Shown: positions 47,628 through 58,070, counted from the first letter of the stretch. The stretch: 64,000 nt of DNA from Marinobacterium nitratireducens (GCF_014645375.1 NZ_BMLT01000012.1:1-64000); one strand, 5' to 3'. Program-made: numbers and translations. The notes: a model not told the origin generated them from the sequence alone.

Positions 47628-49028
47628 ATGAAGACCCGGCTGTCGCTCAGATCCCGTTTCTGGCGCCTGCTGCCGGTGATGTTGCTGCTGCTCGGCCTGA
47701 CCGGCACGCTGAACGCCCTACCCGCCGCCGCTCCGGCCGCCGGTGGCGTATGGCTGCTTGACCTCAGGGGAGTCCTGGGGCCGGCCAACGCCGACTATCT
47801 CGGCCGCGGCGTCGAGGCGGCGGCAGAGTCCAGCGCCCGGGCGGTGATCATCCGCATCGACACCCCCGGCGGCCTGGATCTGTCGATGCGCGATCTGATT
47901 CGCACCCTGCTCGCCTCGCCCGTTCCGGTGATTGGGTATGTCACGCCGGGCGGCGCCCGGGCCGCCAGCGCCGGCACCTACATTCTGTATGCCTGCCACG
48001 TCGCGGCGATGTCGCCGGCCACCAATCTCGGCGCTGCGACGCCGGTACAGATCGCCTCGCCTTCACTACCCGCACCACAGCAACCCGAGCAGGGCGACCC
48101 GCCCGAGTCCCGGGAATCACCCGCGCCACAGCCTGGCAGCGCCATGGAGCGCAAGCTGGTGAACGATGCCGTCGCCTATATCCGCGGACTGGCGGAGCTG
48201 CGCGGACGCAACGGCGACTGGGCGGAACAGGCCGTGCGCCAGGGCGCCAGCCTGTCCTCGAGCCAGGCGCTGGAAAGGAAGGTTATCGACCTGATCGCCG
48301 AGGATCTCGATGACCTGCTGGCGCAACTCGAGGGCCGCGAAGTGATCATCGACGGTCAGACCCGGATCCTGAGCCTCTCCGGCGCGCCGCTGATCGAGCA
48401 CAAACCGGACTGGCGCAGCGAATTCCTGGCGGTGATCACCGACCCCAACGTCGCCTACGTGCTGATGCTGCTGGGTATCTACGGCCTGATCTTCGAGTTC
48501 TCCAACCCGGGCATGGGCCTGCCCGGTATCGTCGGCGCAGTCTGCATCCTGCTGGCGCTGTACGCCTTCCAGGTGCTGCCGGTGAGCTACGCCGGCCTGG
48601 GACTGGTGATTCTCGGCCTGGCACTGATGGTGGCCGAGGCCTTCGCGCCCAGCTTCGGCGTGCTGGGCCTCGGCGGCCTGATCGCCTTTGTCGTCGGCTC
48701 GATCATTCTGATGGATACCGAGCTGCCGGCCTTCCAGATCGCCCTACCGGTCATACTGGCGCTCGCTTCCGCCAGCGCAGGTCTGCTGGTACTGGTGCTG
48801 GGCATGGTCTGGCGCGCGCGCCACCAGCCGGTGGTCTCAGGCCGCAGCGCCCTCGTCGGCCAGACCGGTGCGGTCGAGCAGCTGCACGACGGCCAGGCGC
48901 TGGTCCGGGCAGCCGGTGAGCTCTGGCAGGCGGATTCTGACGAGCCGCTGCAAACCGGGGACGAGGTGCGCATCCTTGACGCCGGCGGGGTACGCCTGAA
49001 AGTCGAAAAACTGCGGAGGCGAACATGA
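47628..49028 (+). CDS. NfeD-family membrane serine protease (ClpP-class)
   Basis: 466 residues. The signal segment ([21 protein letters not shown]) precedes a ClpP/SppA-like protease domain with nucleophile Ser in [14 protein letters not shown] and [17 protein letters not shown] downstream. Four to five membrane helices (about 270-400) and a C-terminal OB-fold NfeD domain ([26 protein letters not shown]) follow. The family works with stomatin-type proteins at the membrane; the slipin gene directly after overlaps by 4 bp. Confidence 0.93.
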   Translation: MKTRLSLRSRFWRLLPVMLLLLGLTGTLNALPAAAPAAGGVWLLDLRGVLGPANADYLGRGVEAAAESSARAVIIRIDTPGGLDLSMRDLIRTLLASPVPVIGYVTPGGARAASAGTYILYACHVAAMSPATNLGAATPVQIASPSLPAPQQPEQGDPPESRESPAPQPGSAMERKLVNDAVAYIRGLAELRGRNGDWAEQAVRQGASLSSSQALERKVIDLIAEDLDDLLAQLEGREVIIDGQTRILSLSGAPLIEHKPDWRSEFLAVITDPNVAYVLMLLGIYGLIFEFSNPGMGLPGIVGAVCILLALYAFQVLPVSYAGLGLVILGLALMVAEAFAPSFGVLGLGGLIAFVVGSIILMDTELPAFQIALPVILALASASAGLLVLVLGMVWRARHQPVVSGRSALVGQTGAVEQLHDGQALVRAAGELWQADSDEPLQTGDEVRILDAGGVRLKVEKLRRRT

Positions 49029-49777
49029 CTTTTTACTTTACCGGCACGCTGGCGGTGCTCGTCCTGATGCTGCTGCTGTCGATGTTCCGGATACTGCGCG
49101 AGTACCAGCGCGGAGTAATTTTCCTGCTGGGACGCTTCTACCGTGTCAAAGGGCCGGGGCTGATCATCGTCATCCCGATCATTCAGCAGATGGTGCGCGT
49201 CGACCTGCGCACCGTGGTGATGGACGTGCCGACCCAGGACGTGATCTCGCGTGACAACGTCTCGGTGCGGGTCAACGCCGTGGTCTATTTCCGCGTCGTC
49301 GACCCGGAACGCGCCATTATCCAGGTGGAGAATTTTCTCGAGGCCACCAGCCAGCTGTCCCAGACCACGCTGCGCTCGGTGCTGGGCCAGCACGAGCTCG
49401 ACGATATGCTGGCCGGGCGCGACAAGCTCAACGCCGATATCCAGGTGATCCTCGACAAGCAGACCGACGCCTGGGGCATCAAGGTGTCCAACGTCGAAAT
49501 CAAGCACGTCGACCTCGACGAGAGTATGATCCGCGCCATCGCCCGCCAGGCCGAAGCCGAACGCGAGCGACGCGCCAAGGTCATACATGCCAAGGGCGAG
49601 TTCGAAGCCTCCAGGCAGCTGCTGGAGGCCGCCGAAATTCTGGCGACCCAGCCCCAGGCGCTGCAACTGCGCTACCTGCAGACGCTGACCGAGATCGCCG
49701 GCGAGAACAGCAATACCGTGGTATTCCCGCTGCCGCTGGATATCGTCAGCGCCTTCAAGCCGCCACCGCGCGAGTAA
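49025..49777 (+). CDS. Slipin (stomatin/SPFH family) membrane protein
   Basis: 250 residues. An N-terminal membrane hairpin ([16 protein letters not shown]) is followed by the SPFH/Band 7 domain ([46 protein letters not shown]) and a coiled coil ([17 protein letters not shown]). It forms large oligomers in lipid-ordered membrane. Overlap with the NfeD gene (ATGA) shows co-translation; the pair is widely conserved. Confidence 0.94.
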   Translation: MTFYFTGTLAVLVLMLLLSMFRILREYQRGVIFLLGRFYRVKGPGLIIVIPIIQQMVRVDLRTVVMDVPTQDVISRDNVSVRVNAVVYFRVVDPERAIIQVENFLEATSQLSQTTLRSVLGQHELDDMLAGRDKLNADIQVILDKQTDAWGIKVSNVEIKHVDLDESMIRAIARQAEAERERRAKVIHAKGEFEASRQLLEAAEILATQPQALQLRYLQTLTEIAGENSNTVVFPLPLDIVSAFKPPPRE

Positions 49778-49786
49778 GCCGCCAAC

Positions 49787-50665
49787 CTAGCTTTCACGAC
49801 AGAGCGCTATCCAGCGCTCCAGGCCGGCGCTGCGATACTTCTGCCGGTGCAGCACGAAATAGAACAGGCGCCGGAAGTCGCGGCCGGGTACCACCAGCGG
49901 CACCAGGTCGCCGCGGCGGAAGCTGTCTTCGAGGGTCACGCGGGACAGGCAGCCGATACCCAGCCCGGCCTGCACCGCGCGCTTGATGGCTTCGGTGTGC
50001 TGCAGCTCCAGCAGCACCTTCAGCCGGGGCATCAGGCCGTGCATGGCGCGATCGAATGCCTGACGGGTGCCGGAACCCGATTCGCGCAGGATCCAGTCGG
50101 CGTCGAGCAGCTCGTCGTCACCCAGGCGACCGGCCGAGGCCAGCGGATGCCCGGCGGCGCAGAACACCACCAGTTCGTCCTCGCGCCAGGGCTGCACCTC
50201 GAGGTCCTGAAAATGCACCTCGCCTTCGATCAGGCCGATATCGAGCTCGAAATTGCGCACCTTCTCCGCGATGGTCGCGGTATTTTCGACGTCGAGGCTG
50301 ATACGCGCGTCCGGATGCGCCGCCATGAACCGGGCCATGATGGCGACCGCCAGGTAGTTGCCGATGCTGAGCGTGGCGCCCACCTTCAGCGGCCCCGCCT
50401 CGGCATGCTGCTGGAACGCAAGCTCCAGTTCGCCGGCCTGTGCCAGCAGCGCCTCGACCCTCGGCTGCAGCAGGCGTCCAAGCTCGTTCAGCTGCAGGCG
50501 CTTGCCGACCCGGTCGAACAGCTTGATATCGAAATGGGTCTCGAGTTCGCGCAGCGCGCCGCTGGCGGCCGACTGCGACATCGCCAGCTCTTCGGCCGCC
50601 CGGGTGAGATTCTGGCTGTGTGCCGCGGCCAGAAATACCTGCAGTTGGCGCAGGGTGTATTTCAT
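49787..50665 (-). CDS. finR: LysR-family regulator, FinR-like
   Basis: 292 residues. The helix-turn-helix (LRQLQVFLAAAHSQNLTRAAEELAMSQSA) and the two-lobe effector domain are intact. It is divergent from fpr across 117 bp, the arrangement of finR/fpr in Pseudomonas, where FinR activates fpr under oxidative or sulfite stress. The symbol rests on this synteny and overall similarity. Confidence 0.82.
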   Translation of the reverse strand: MKYTLRQLQVFLAAAHSQNLTRAAEELAMSQSAASGALRELETHFDIKLFDRVGKRLQLNELGRLLQPRVEALLAQAGELELAFQQHAEAGPLKVGATLSIGNYLAVAIMARFMAAHPDARISLDVENTATIAEKVRNFELDIGLIEGEVHFQDLEVQPWREDELVVFCAAGHPLASAGRLGDDELLDADWILRESGSGTRQAFDRAMHGLMPRLKVLLELQHTEAIKRAVQAGLGIGCLSRVTLEDSFRRGDLVPLVVPGRDFRRLFYFVLHRQKYRSAGLERWIALCRES

Positions 50666-50679
50666 AATCGGATTTTCCG

Positions 50680-50725
50680 ATAACGGTTATTGAAATTAAC
50701 ATTTTTACAGCGAGTTATAGATAAC
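50680..50725. promoter_or_regulatory. Paired dyads in the finR-fpr intergenic region
   Basis: ATAACGGTTAT (50680-50690) and GTTATAGATAAC (50714-50725) share the same GTTAT/ATAAC half-site. The centre-to-centre distance is about 34 bp, about three helical turns. They are candidates for LysR-type regulator binding controlling both genes. Confidence 0.5.
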
Positions 50726-50782
50726 GCTACCCTAGCTGCCATTAGGTTATAAGCATCACCAACAGGTGCAGGAAAAGGCATA

Positions 50783-51556
50783 ATGAGCAATCTCAATCGC
50801 GAAACCGTCACCAGCGTACACCACTGGAACGAAACCCTGTTCAGCTTCACCACCACCCGCGACCCGGGATTCCGTTTCAAGAACGGTCATTTCACCATGA
50901 TCGGCCTCGAGCTCGAAGGCAAGCCGCTGATGCGCGCCTACAGTATCGCCAGCGCCAACTATGACGAACAGATGGAGTTCTTCAGCATCAAGGTGCAGGA
51001 CGGCCCGCTGACCAAACACCTGCAGAAGCTGCAGGTGGGCGATGAGGTCCTGATCAGCCGCAAGCCGACCGGCACCCTGGTCGCCGACCATCTGCTGCCG
51101 GGCCGCCACCTGTACCTGCTCAGCACCGGTACCGGCCTTGCACCCTTCATGAGCATCATTCGCGACCCCGAGATCTACGAGCGCTACGACAAGGTCATCC
51201 TGACCCACGGCGTGCGCTACGTCTCGGAACTGGCCTACCAGCACACCATCATGGAAGAGCTGCCGAACAACGAATTCTTCGGCGAAGAGGTTCGGGAAAA
51301 GCTGCTGTACTACCCGACCGTCACCCGCGAACCGTTCCGCAACCAGGGCCGCCTGACCGATCTGATGCGCAATGGCAAGCTGTTCGACGATCTCGGCCTG
51401 CCGCGCCCGAACCTGGAAGACGACCGCTTCATGATCTGCGGCAGCCCGAGCATGCTCAAGGAAACCTGCGGCATCCTCGACGACTGGGGCTTCAGGGAGT
51501 CCCGTCACGGCGAAATGAGCCACTACGTTATTGAACGGGCTTTCGTCGAGAAATAA
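50783..51556 (+). CDS. fpr: Ferredoxin--NADP+ reductase
   Basis: 257 residues. The FAD motif RAYSIASANY, the NADP motif STGTGLAPFMS and the C-terminus AFVEK are those of the bacterial subclass. It moves electrons between NADPH and ferredoxin or flavodoxin for Fe-S repair and oxidative stress defence. AAGG lies before the ATG. A heptamer array and a strong terminator follow. Confidence 0.95.
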   Translation: MSNLNRETVTSVHHWNETLFSFTTTRDPGFRFKNGHFTMIGLELEGKPLMRAYSIASANYDEQMEFFSIKVQDGPLTKHLQKLQVGDEVLISRKPTGTLVADHLLPGRHLYLLSTGTGLAPFMSIIRDPEIYERYDKVILTHGVRYVSELAYQHTIMEELPNNEFFGEEVREKLLYYPTVTREPFRNQGRLTDLMRNGKLFDDLGLPRPNLEDDRFMICGSPSMLKETCGILDDWGFRESRHGEMSHYVIERAFVEK

Positions 51557-51559
51557 AGA

Positions 51560-51587
51560 GTGACGCGTAACAGGTGACAGGTAACGC
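51560..51587. repeat. Heptamer array after fpr
   Basis: Four units in 7-bp phase: GTGACGC, GTAACAG, GTGACAG, GTAACGC. More varied than the other arrays but the same G-T-N-A-C form. Confidence 0.8.
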
Positions 51588-51600
51588 GTTTTCATACTGA

Positions 51601-51627
51601 AAGGCGCCGGATCACTCCGGCGCCTTT
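51601..51627 (+). terminator. Rho-independent terminator of fpr
   Basis: AAGGCGCCGGA pairs with TCCGGCGCCTT around TCAC, followed by TTTT then GTTTTG. Strong form. Confidence 0.9.
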
Positions 51628-51640
51628 TTTGTTTTGTCTT

Positions 51641-52353
51641 TGTAGGAGCTCGCTCCGCGAGCAAACAACCGTCGGGCAGCACCGAACGTTCGCCCACGGA
51701 GTGGGCTCCTACGACGGACCAAGTGCCACCGCAGGGACCGCGTCCCGCGGCGGGGCGCCACTCCCACAATTAAGGCCGCCCGCCGGGGTTGCTCATCGCA
51801 TTGTAGGAGCACGCTCCGCGAGCGAACAACCATCGGGCAGCACCGAACGTTCGCCCACGGAGTGGGCTCCTACGACAGACCGAGCGCCACCGCAGGGACC
51901 GCATACCGCGGCGGGGCACCGCTCCACAATTCAGGCCGCCCGCCGGGGTTGCTCATCGCATTGTAGGAGCTCGCTCCGCGAGCGAATAACCGTCGGGCAG
52001 CACCGAACGTTCGCCCACAGAATGGACTCCTACGACGGACCAAGCGCCACCGCAGGAGCCGCGTCCCGCGGCGGGGCACCGCTCCCACAATTCAGGCCGC
52101 CCGACGGGGTTGCTCATCGCATTGTAGGAGCTCGCTCCGCGAGCGAATAACCATCGGGCAGCACCGAACGTTCGCCCACGGAGTGGGCTCCTACGACAGA
52201 CCGAGCGCCACCGCAGGGACCGCATAGCAGGAGCGCGCTCCGCGAGCGAATAACCGTCGGGCAGCACCGAACGTTCGCCACGGAGTGGGCTCCTACGACA
52301 GAACGAGCGCCGCCGCAGGAGCCGCGTCCCGCGGCGGGTCACCGCTCCACAAT
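51641..52353. repeat. 160-bp tandem REP-like array, four full units and one partial
   Basis: Units start at about 51641, 51802, 51962, 52123 and, shortened, 52224. Each holds an inverted pair (TGTAGGAGCTCGCTCCGCGAG ... GTTCGCCCAC, GTGGGCTCCTAC), a GCGGCGGGGC hairpin and a stretch close to the 3' end of the following gene (ACAATTCAGGCCGCCCG). Nothing coding is supported between fpr and ydiJ. Confidence 0.93.
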
Positions 52354-55300
52354 TCAGGCGGCCCGGCGCGGGTTGCTGAGCTGTTCGAGCAGCGCCTGCA
52401 GCGGATGCGGGATCTGCTGCTCGTCGAAACGTTTGACCTGACTGCGGCAGGAGTAACCGGTGGCCACCAGCTTGCCCTGGTTGTCGGCGTCGTTGACCTG
52501 CTCGCGCCAGCTCAGGTCGTAGATACGGCGCGAGGTCTGATAGTTGCCGCTCTCGTGGCCGTAGGTCCCGGACATGCCGCAGCAACCGACCGACAATACC
52601 TCGAGCTTCTGCCCGAGGGCGGCAAAGATCGCCTGCCAGCTGCGAATCGACGGCGCCGCCGAGGTCTTCTCGGTACAGTGCGCCAGCAGCCGGAATTCGC
52701 CCGCCGGCAGTCCTGCGGCCAGGGTTTCGAGAACGGCACTCTGCTCCACCAGCCATTCCTGAATCAGCTTCACCTCCGGACGCTCGGCCTCCGGCAACGC
52801 ATAGGCGTACTCCTGGCGGTAGGTCAGCGTCATCGAGGGGTCGATGCCCACCAGCGGCAGCCCGCTGTCGGCCAGCGCCCGGAGCATGCCGGCGTTGTCC
52901 CGCGCCGCCTTCTCGAATGCCGACATGAAACCGTGCACGTGCAGTGGCTTGCCATTGGGCTTGAACGGCGCCACCAGCACGTAGAAGCCTAGCCGGCCCA
53001 GCAGATCGACGACATCGAGCACCAGATGGCTCTCGAAATAGCTGGTGAAGGCGTCCTGCACGAGCACCACCGCCTTGGCGCGCTGCGACGCGGTCAACGT
53101 CCCGATGCGCTGCGGCGTCGCCAGCTCGACACCGCGGCGGCGCAGGCCCTGCAGCAGATCGTGGCGGCTGATCTCGGGGCTGTCGACCATGCCGATCTGG
53201 CGGCGGAACAGCCGCTTCATCACGCCGTTGCGCATCGCCCAGTTGTACGGTGCCGGGAAGCGCGCCAGCGCCGGGATCATGTATTCCAGGCTGCCAATCA
53301 GGTAGTCCTTGGCCGGACGCAGGTAGCGGCCGTAGTAGACCTCGAGAAAACGGGCACGGAAGTCCGGCACGTTGACCTTGATCGGGCACTGGCCGACGCA
53401 GGACTTGCACGCCAGACAGCCCATCATCGACGCATGGACCTCGTTGGAGAAGTCGTACTCGCCGCGCCCCTTGCGCAGACTGTTGCGCACCCGCGCCGGC
53501 AGGCTGCGGACAAAGGACGTCGACTTAAGCCTCTGGCTGGCGTCATTGAGATCGACGCCCTGACTGGCCATCAGTCGCAACCACTCGCGTACCAGGGACG
53601 CGCGCCCCTTGGGCGAATGAATGCGCTCGCGGGTGCCCTTCCAGGATGGGCACATGGCATCGTTGGGGTCGTAGTTGAAGCAGGCGCCGTTGCCGTTGCA
53701 GTTCATCGCCGAATCGTAGCTCGCGCGTACTTCGGCACCGATCTGGCGGTCGTGCTGGCCACGGGTCGGCACGGCGTCGATCTTCAGCAATTCGGCACCG
53801 TCGATCATCGGCGTCGCGATCTTGCCCGGGTTGAGCTGGTTGTGCGGGTCGAAGGCACCCTTGACGCGCTGCAGCTCCGGATAGAGATCACCGAAGAACT
53901 CGGGCGCGTATTCCGAGCGCACCCCCTTGCCATGTTCGCCCCACAGCAGCCCCTTGTACTTCTGCGTCAGGCGCACCACCTCGTCGGTCACTTCGCGGAT
54001 CAGGCCTTCCTGCGCCTCGTCCTTCATGTCGATCGCCGGACGCACGTGCAGCACACCGGCATCGACGTGACCGAACATGCCGTACTGCAGCCCGCGCTCA
54101 TCGAGCACGCCACGAAACTCCATGATGAAGTCCGCCAGGTTTTCCGGCGGTACCGCGGTATCTTCGACGAACGGGATCGGCCGGCGCTCGCCCTGGGCGT
54201 TGCCCAGCAGTCCCACCGACTTCTTGCGCATGCCCCAGATCTTGTTGATCTCGCCGGCACCGTAGGCCACGGTGTGGCCGAAGCTCCTGCCCGGCTGGCC
54301 GCTGACCGACTCGAGGTGTGCAACCAGCTTGTCGACCTTGGCGCGAACCTCCGCCTCATCATCGCCGGTGTACTCCACCAGGTTGATGCCCTGGATCTCC
54401 GGCTCGCCCTCCCCGTGCGGGAAGTAGTCGCGCACCGAGTCCCAGACGATATCGCCCATCGCCAGGTTCAGCACCTTGGAATCGACCGTCTCGATCGAGG
54501 TCGGCTCCCAGTCCGTCAGCGCCTTGGCATCGCGCAGCGAGGCTTCGAAGCTGTCGTACTTGATATTGACCAGCGCCGCGTGCTTCGGGATCGGCAGTAC
54601 GTTGAGCTTGGCTTCGGCAATAAACGCCAGCGAGCCTTCGGCGCCACAGAGCACCGAATTGAGGTTGAAGCGGCCGGCCTCGTCACGGATATGCGCCAGG
54701 TCGTAGCCGGTCAGACAGCGGTTGAGCTTGGGGAACTTGGCCTCGATATCGTCACGGCGGGTTTTGTGGATCTCGTCGATCAGGCGGTGCACCTCGCCGA
54801 CACGGTCGTCGCGCGACTTGATCGTCTCCAGCGCCTCGTCGTCGAGGGGCTTCGACTCCCAGAAGGTGCCATCGAGCAGTACCGAGCGCAGTTCCAGCAC
54901 GTGATCGCGGGTCTTGCCGTAGAGGCAGGACCCCTGGCCGCTGGCGTCGGTGTTGATCATGCCGCCGATGGTGGCGCGGTTGCTGGTCGACAGCTCCGGG
55001 GCGAAGAACAGACCGTGGGGCTTGAGGGCGGCGTTCAGCTGGTCCTTGACCACCCCGCCCTGCACCCGTACCCAGCGCTCCTCGACGTTGATCTCGAGAA
55101 TCCGGTTCATGTGCCGGGAGCAGTCGACGATCAGGCCATCGGTCAGCGACTGACCGTTGGTGCCGGTACCGCCGCCGCGCGGACTCAGGCCGATGCGGCG
55201 AAAACGCGGCTCCGACGACAGCCGCGCAATCAGCACCAGATCTTCGGCGCTGGCCGGATAGAGCACCCCCTGGGGCAACAGCTGATAGATGCTGTTGTCG

Positions 55301-55428
55301 GTCGACTGCACCACCCGGTTGGCGTAATCGGGGCTGACCTCGCCGGCGAACCCCTGAGTCTTGAGCCGCTCGATGAATTCGAGATACAGCGGTTGGGTGG
55401 TATCGGTATGCGCGATGCGTGGGATCAT
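52354..55428 (-). CDS. ydiJ: FAD-binding and Fe-S D-2-hydroxy acid dehydrogenase (YdiJ family)
   Basis: 1024 residues from ATG 55428. An FAD-linked oxidase domain (about 50-500; PASAEDLVLIARL, GLSPRGGGTGTNGQSL) is joined to a C-terminal Fe-S/CCG domain (CLACKSCVGQCPIKVNVP, then CCGMSGTYGHE). E. coli YdiJ oxidises D-2-hydroxyglutarate. Electrons probably pass via the clusters to a membrane quinone pool. The divergent LysR-type gene at 55558 may control it. Its 3' end matches part of each adjacent repeat unit. Confidence 0.9.
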   Translation of the reverse strand: MIPRIAHTDTTQPLYLEFIERLKTQGFAGEVSPDYANRVVQSTDNSIYQLLPQGVLYPASAEDLVLIARLSSEPRFRRIGLSPRGGGTGTNGQSLTDGLIVDCSRHMNRILEINVEERWVRVQGGVVKDQLNAALKPHGLFFAPELSTSNRATIGGMINTDASGQGSCLYGKTRDHVLELRSVLLDGTFWESKPLDDEALETIKSRDDRVGEVHRLIDEIHKTRRDDIEAKFPKLNRCLTGYDLAHIRDEAGRFNLNSVLCGAEGSLAFIAEAKLNVLPIPKHAALVNIKYDSFEASLRDAKALTDWEPTSIETVDSKVLNLAMGDIVWDSVRDYFPHGEGEPEIQGINLVEYTGDDEAEVRAKVDKLVAHLESVSGQPGRSFGHTVAYGAGEINKIWGMRKKSVGLLGNAQGERRPIPFVEDTAVPPENLADFIMEFRGVLDERGLQYGMFGHVDAGVLHVRPAIDMKDEAQEGLIREVTDEVVRLTQKYKGLLWGEHGKGVRSEYAPEFFGDLYPELQRVKGAFDPHNQLNPGKIATPMIDGAELLKIDAVPTRGQHDRQIGAEVRASYDSAMNCNGNGACFNYDPNDAMCPSWKGTRERIHSPKGRASLVREWLRLMASQGVDLNDASQRLKSTSFVRSLPARVRNSLRKGRGEYDFSNEVHASMMGCLACKSCVGQCPIKVNVPDFRARFLEVYYGRYLRPAKDYLIGSLEYMIPALARFPAPYNWAMRNGVMKRLFRRQIGMVDSPEISRHDLLQGLRRRGVELATPQRIGTLTASQRAKAVVLVQDAFTSYFESHLVLDVVDLLGRLGFYVLVAPFKPNGKPLHVHGFMSAFEKAARDNAGMLRALADSGLPLVGIDPSMTLTYRQEYAYALPEAERPEVKLIQEWLVEQSAVLETLAAGLPAGEFRLLAHCTEKTSAAPSIRSWQAIFAALGQKLEVLSVGCCGMSGTYGHESGNYQTSRRIYDLSWREQVNDADNQGKLVATGYSCRSQVKRFDEQQIPHPLQALLEQLSNPRRAA

Positions 55429-55557
55429 GGCGTGCTCGGACCTCGTCGCCGCCCCGCGCCATCCCTGTGACGCGAAGCTGAATTTGTCAGTTTGAGCGCT
55501 ATGATGCAAAATCCTGATTTATCATTCAAACGGTAAAATTTTATTAATTAATCGCCT

Positions 55558-56508
55558 ATGTCGAATAATCTATCGATCCGCCACCTGCGCGCCTTCGTTG
55601 CCGTGGCCCGACATGGCAGTTTTACCCGTGCCGCCGAGCATCTGCACCTGACGCAGTCCTCGCTGACCGCGACCATCAAGCAGCTGGAGCAGCAGAGCGG
55701 TCTCGTGCTGCTCGATCGCACCACCCGGCGCGTGCTGCTCAATGCCGAAGGCGAACGCTTTCTTCCGGTTGCCGAACGCCTGCTGTCGGATTTCGACACC
55801 GCCGTCGCGGACCTGCAGGCGGTGGCCGAGCATCAGCAGGGACAGGTCGGCATCGCCGCGTCACCGTCGACCATCTCGCGCCTGCTGCCACCGGTTGTGA
55901 AACGCTTTCATGATCGCCACCCGCAGGTGGGGATTCTGCTGCGGGACCACAGCGCGGCGGGTATCGAGCAGCATGTGCTTGCCAACGATGTCGACTTCGG
56001 TATCGGCGGCAACCACTCGGACCAGCCGGACCTGAGCTACACCCCGATCCTGAGGGACCGCTTCGGCGTGGTGCTGGCACCGGACCATCCGCTGGCGCGC
56101 GAGAACGGAACCCTGGACTGGCAGGCGCTGGCCGGAGAGGAGCTGCTGATGCTGTCGACCGACACCGGCATACGCGCCCAACTGTCGCGTTATCCGGCAC
56201 GTCAGGACATAGGACTGCAACTCGACCGCCCTACTCTCGAGGTGTCGAATCCGGCCGGCCTCGCGGCACTGGTCGAGGCGGGAATGGGGCTGTCGGTTCT
56301 GCCGGCGCTGGCCGCCGGCACCCGCTCCTTTGCATCACTGCATTTCCGGCCGCTCGCCAACCCGGCGCTGCACCGCGATCTATATATCATCCGCCGCCGT
56401 GGCCGCTCCCTGAGCCCCGCCGCCGACAGCCTGCTGGCCATGGTCAGGGAAACGTTCTCGTCCATGACGCTGCCGCCTTTTGTCGAAGCGGTTCCGGATG
56501 ACGGGTGA
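55558..56508 (+). CDS. LysR-family transcriptional regulator
   Basis: 316 residues. The helix-turn-helix (LRAFVAVARHGSFTRAAEHLHLTQSSL) and the periplasmic-binding-protein-like effector domain (GQVGIAASPSTISRLLPPVVK) are intact. It is divergent from ydiJ across 129 bp of AT-rich DNA and convergent with dctM. It probably regulates ydiJ; regulation of the TRAP genes is possible but less likely from orientation. The effector is unknown. Confidence 0.88.
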   Translation: MSNNLSIRHLRAFVAVARHGSFTRAAEHLHLTQSSLTATIKQLEQQSGLVLLDRTTRRVLLNAEGERFLPVAERLLSDFDTAVADLQAVAEHQQGQVGIAASPSTISRLLPPVVKRFHDRHPQVGILLRDHSAAGIEQHVLANDVDFGIGGNHSDQPDLSYTPILRDRFGVVLAPDHPLARENGTLDWQALAGEELLMLSTDTGIRAQLSRYPARQDIGLQLDRPTLEVSNPAGLAALVEAGMGLSVLPALAAGTRSFASLHFRPLANPALHRDLYIIRRRGRSLSPAADSLLAMVRETFSSMTLPPFVEAVPDDG

Positions 56509-56601
56509 CCCGGGGACATCTTAGGCAGGTTTCGTTTCTCTCAAAGTGCCCTACGACGGATCGAGCCCCGTAGGGCACCCGGAGAGTAGCGAAGCGTGCC
56601 G

Positions 56602-57987
56602 TTATCCATACGCCTTGGCCGGCAGCCACAGCACGAGCTCCGGCACGAATACCAGCACCAGCAGGCCGATCAGCTGCAGCACGATGAACGGAATCACGCC
56701 GCGGTAGATCTCGGTCAGCTTCACCCCCGGCGGGCAGACGCCCTTGAGGTAGAACAGCGCGAAGCCCACCGGCGGCGTCAGGAAACTGGTCTGCAGTGCC
56801 ATCGCCACCAGCATCACGAACCACACCAGCTGCGGGTTGTCGACCACACCATAACCGTCGATGGCGATATCCAGCGCCGAGATCACCGGCGCCAGCAGCG
56901 GCAGCACGATCAGGGTGATCTCGATCCAGTCGAGGAAGAAGCCGAGCAGGAAAATCACCGCCAGAATAAAGAAGATGATGCCGTAGGGACCGAACGGCAG
57001 CCCGGTGAGGAAGGACTCGATCAGCTCGTCGCCGCCAAGCTCGCGCAGCACCAGGGCAAAACAGCTGGCGCCGATGAAGATCGCGAAGATGTAAGCGGTG
57101 GTGTTGGTCGTGCCGGCGACCACGTCCTTCAGCACCTGCAGGCTGAACTTGCGGTTGTAGACCGCCAGCAGCGTGGCGCCGAGGGCGCCGACGCCGGAGG
57201 CCTCGGTCGGGGTGGCGATACCGGTGAAGATCGAGCCCAGCACCACCAGGATCAGCAGCAGCGTCGGCAGCACCGCGCGCAGCACGTTGAACAGCACCGC
57301 GAGCGTCACCGGCCGGGCATCGGCCGGTACCGGCGCGGCAGCGGGCCTGAGCAGGCCATAGCCCAGGATGTAAATGATATAGAGCGCGCCGAGCATCAGT
57401 CCCGGCGCCACCGCCCCCATAAACAGGTCCCCCACCGACAGCGCCAGCTGATCGGCCATGATCACCAGCATGATGCTCGGCGGTATCAGGATGCCGAGGG
57501 TACCGGCCGAGGCGATGGTCCCGAGCGCCAGCGGCATGGCATAGCCCTGCCGCGTCATCGCCGGCAGCGACATCACCGCCAGCAACACCACCGAAGCGCC
57601 GATGATGCCGGTCGAGGCCGCGAGGATGATACCAATGGCGGTAACGGTGACGGCAAGGCCGCCGCGAACGCGGCCGAACAGCTCCTGCATCGAGTGCATC
57701 AGCTTTTCGGCCACGCCGGACTTGTCGAGCATGATGCCCATGAAGATGAACATCGGCAGCGCCACCAGGATCCAGTTGTCCATGATCTTCCAGAGGCGGT
57801 TCACGACCAGCCCCAGGGTGAGGAAATCCAGCCCGGTGAAGGTATCCAGATTGGCGTCGGCCCACTGGCCGACGAAGGCGAAGATGATGCCGATGCCGCC
57901 CAGCACCCAGGCCACCGGAAATCCGGTGAACAACAGCGCGATGAACGACAGGAACATCGCGATTACCAGAATTTCATTGGCTTCCAT
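56602..57987 (-). CDS. dctM: TRAP transporter large permease, DctM type
   Basis: 461 residues with about twelve membrane helices. Family signatures include MFIFMGIMLDKSGVAEKLM, ATGIIGASVVLLAVMSLP, GTLGILIPPSIMLVI and LGFFLDWIEITLIVLPLL. It is the Na+/substrate-transporting subunit of a tripartite uptake system. It is the last gene of the cluster; the gap from dctQ holds a short decoy start. Confidence 0.94.
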   Translation of the reverse strand: MEANEILVIAMFLSFIALLFTGFPVAWVLGGIGIIFAFVGQWADANLDTFTGLDFLTLGLVVNRLWKIMDNWILVALPMFIFMGIMLDKSGVAEKLMHSMQELFGRVRGGLAVTVTAIGIILAASTGIIGASVVLLAVMSLPAMTRQGYAMPLALGTIASAGTLGILIPPSIMLVIMADQLALSVGDLFMGAVAPGLMLGALYIIYILGYGLLRPAAAPVPADARPVTLAVLFNVLRAVLPTLLLILVVLGSIFTGIATPTEASGVGALGATLLAVYNRKFSLQVLKDVVAGTTNTTAYIFAIFIGASCFALVLRELGGDELIESFLTGLPFGPYGIIFFILAVIFLLGFFLDWIEITLIVLPLLAPVISALDIAIDGYGVVDNPQLVWFVMLVAMALQTSFLTPPVGFALFYLKGVCPPGVKLTEIYRGVIPFIVLQLIGLLVLVFVPELVLWLPAKAYG

Positions 57988-57992
57988 TATGT

Positions 57993-58070
57993 TTATTCTC
58001 CCGGGCCGTCGGTCACAGCAAACGACAGGAACCAGCCTTCACAAGCCACAAGAATGTCATTAGCGTCCAT
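57993..58070 (-). other. Duplicated dctM start region (25-codon frame)
   Basis: ATG 58070 begins MDANDILVACEGW and ends at TAA 57993. Its first residues copy the true dctM N-terminus MEANEILVI, and the DNA around it matches at 17 of 21 bases after the ATG. It lies 5 nt after the dctQ stop, the ideal place for a coupled start. It looks like a partial duplication that may recruit ribosomes. Confidence 0.6.

Noticed and set aside
51953-53410. 485-codon minus-strand frame across the REP array
   Set aside because: It reads the repeat units and the wrong frame of ydiJ; the repetitive translation is an artefact of the array.
53026-55470. Long open frame (814 codons) on the + strand
   Set aside because: Antisense to ydiJ, which has clear FAD and Fe-S motifs; the composition is what GC-rich codon use produces on the opposite strand and no domain is recognisable.
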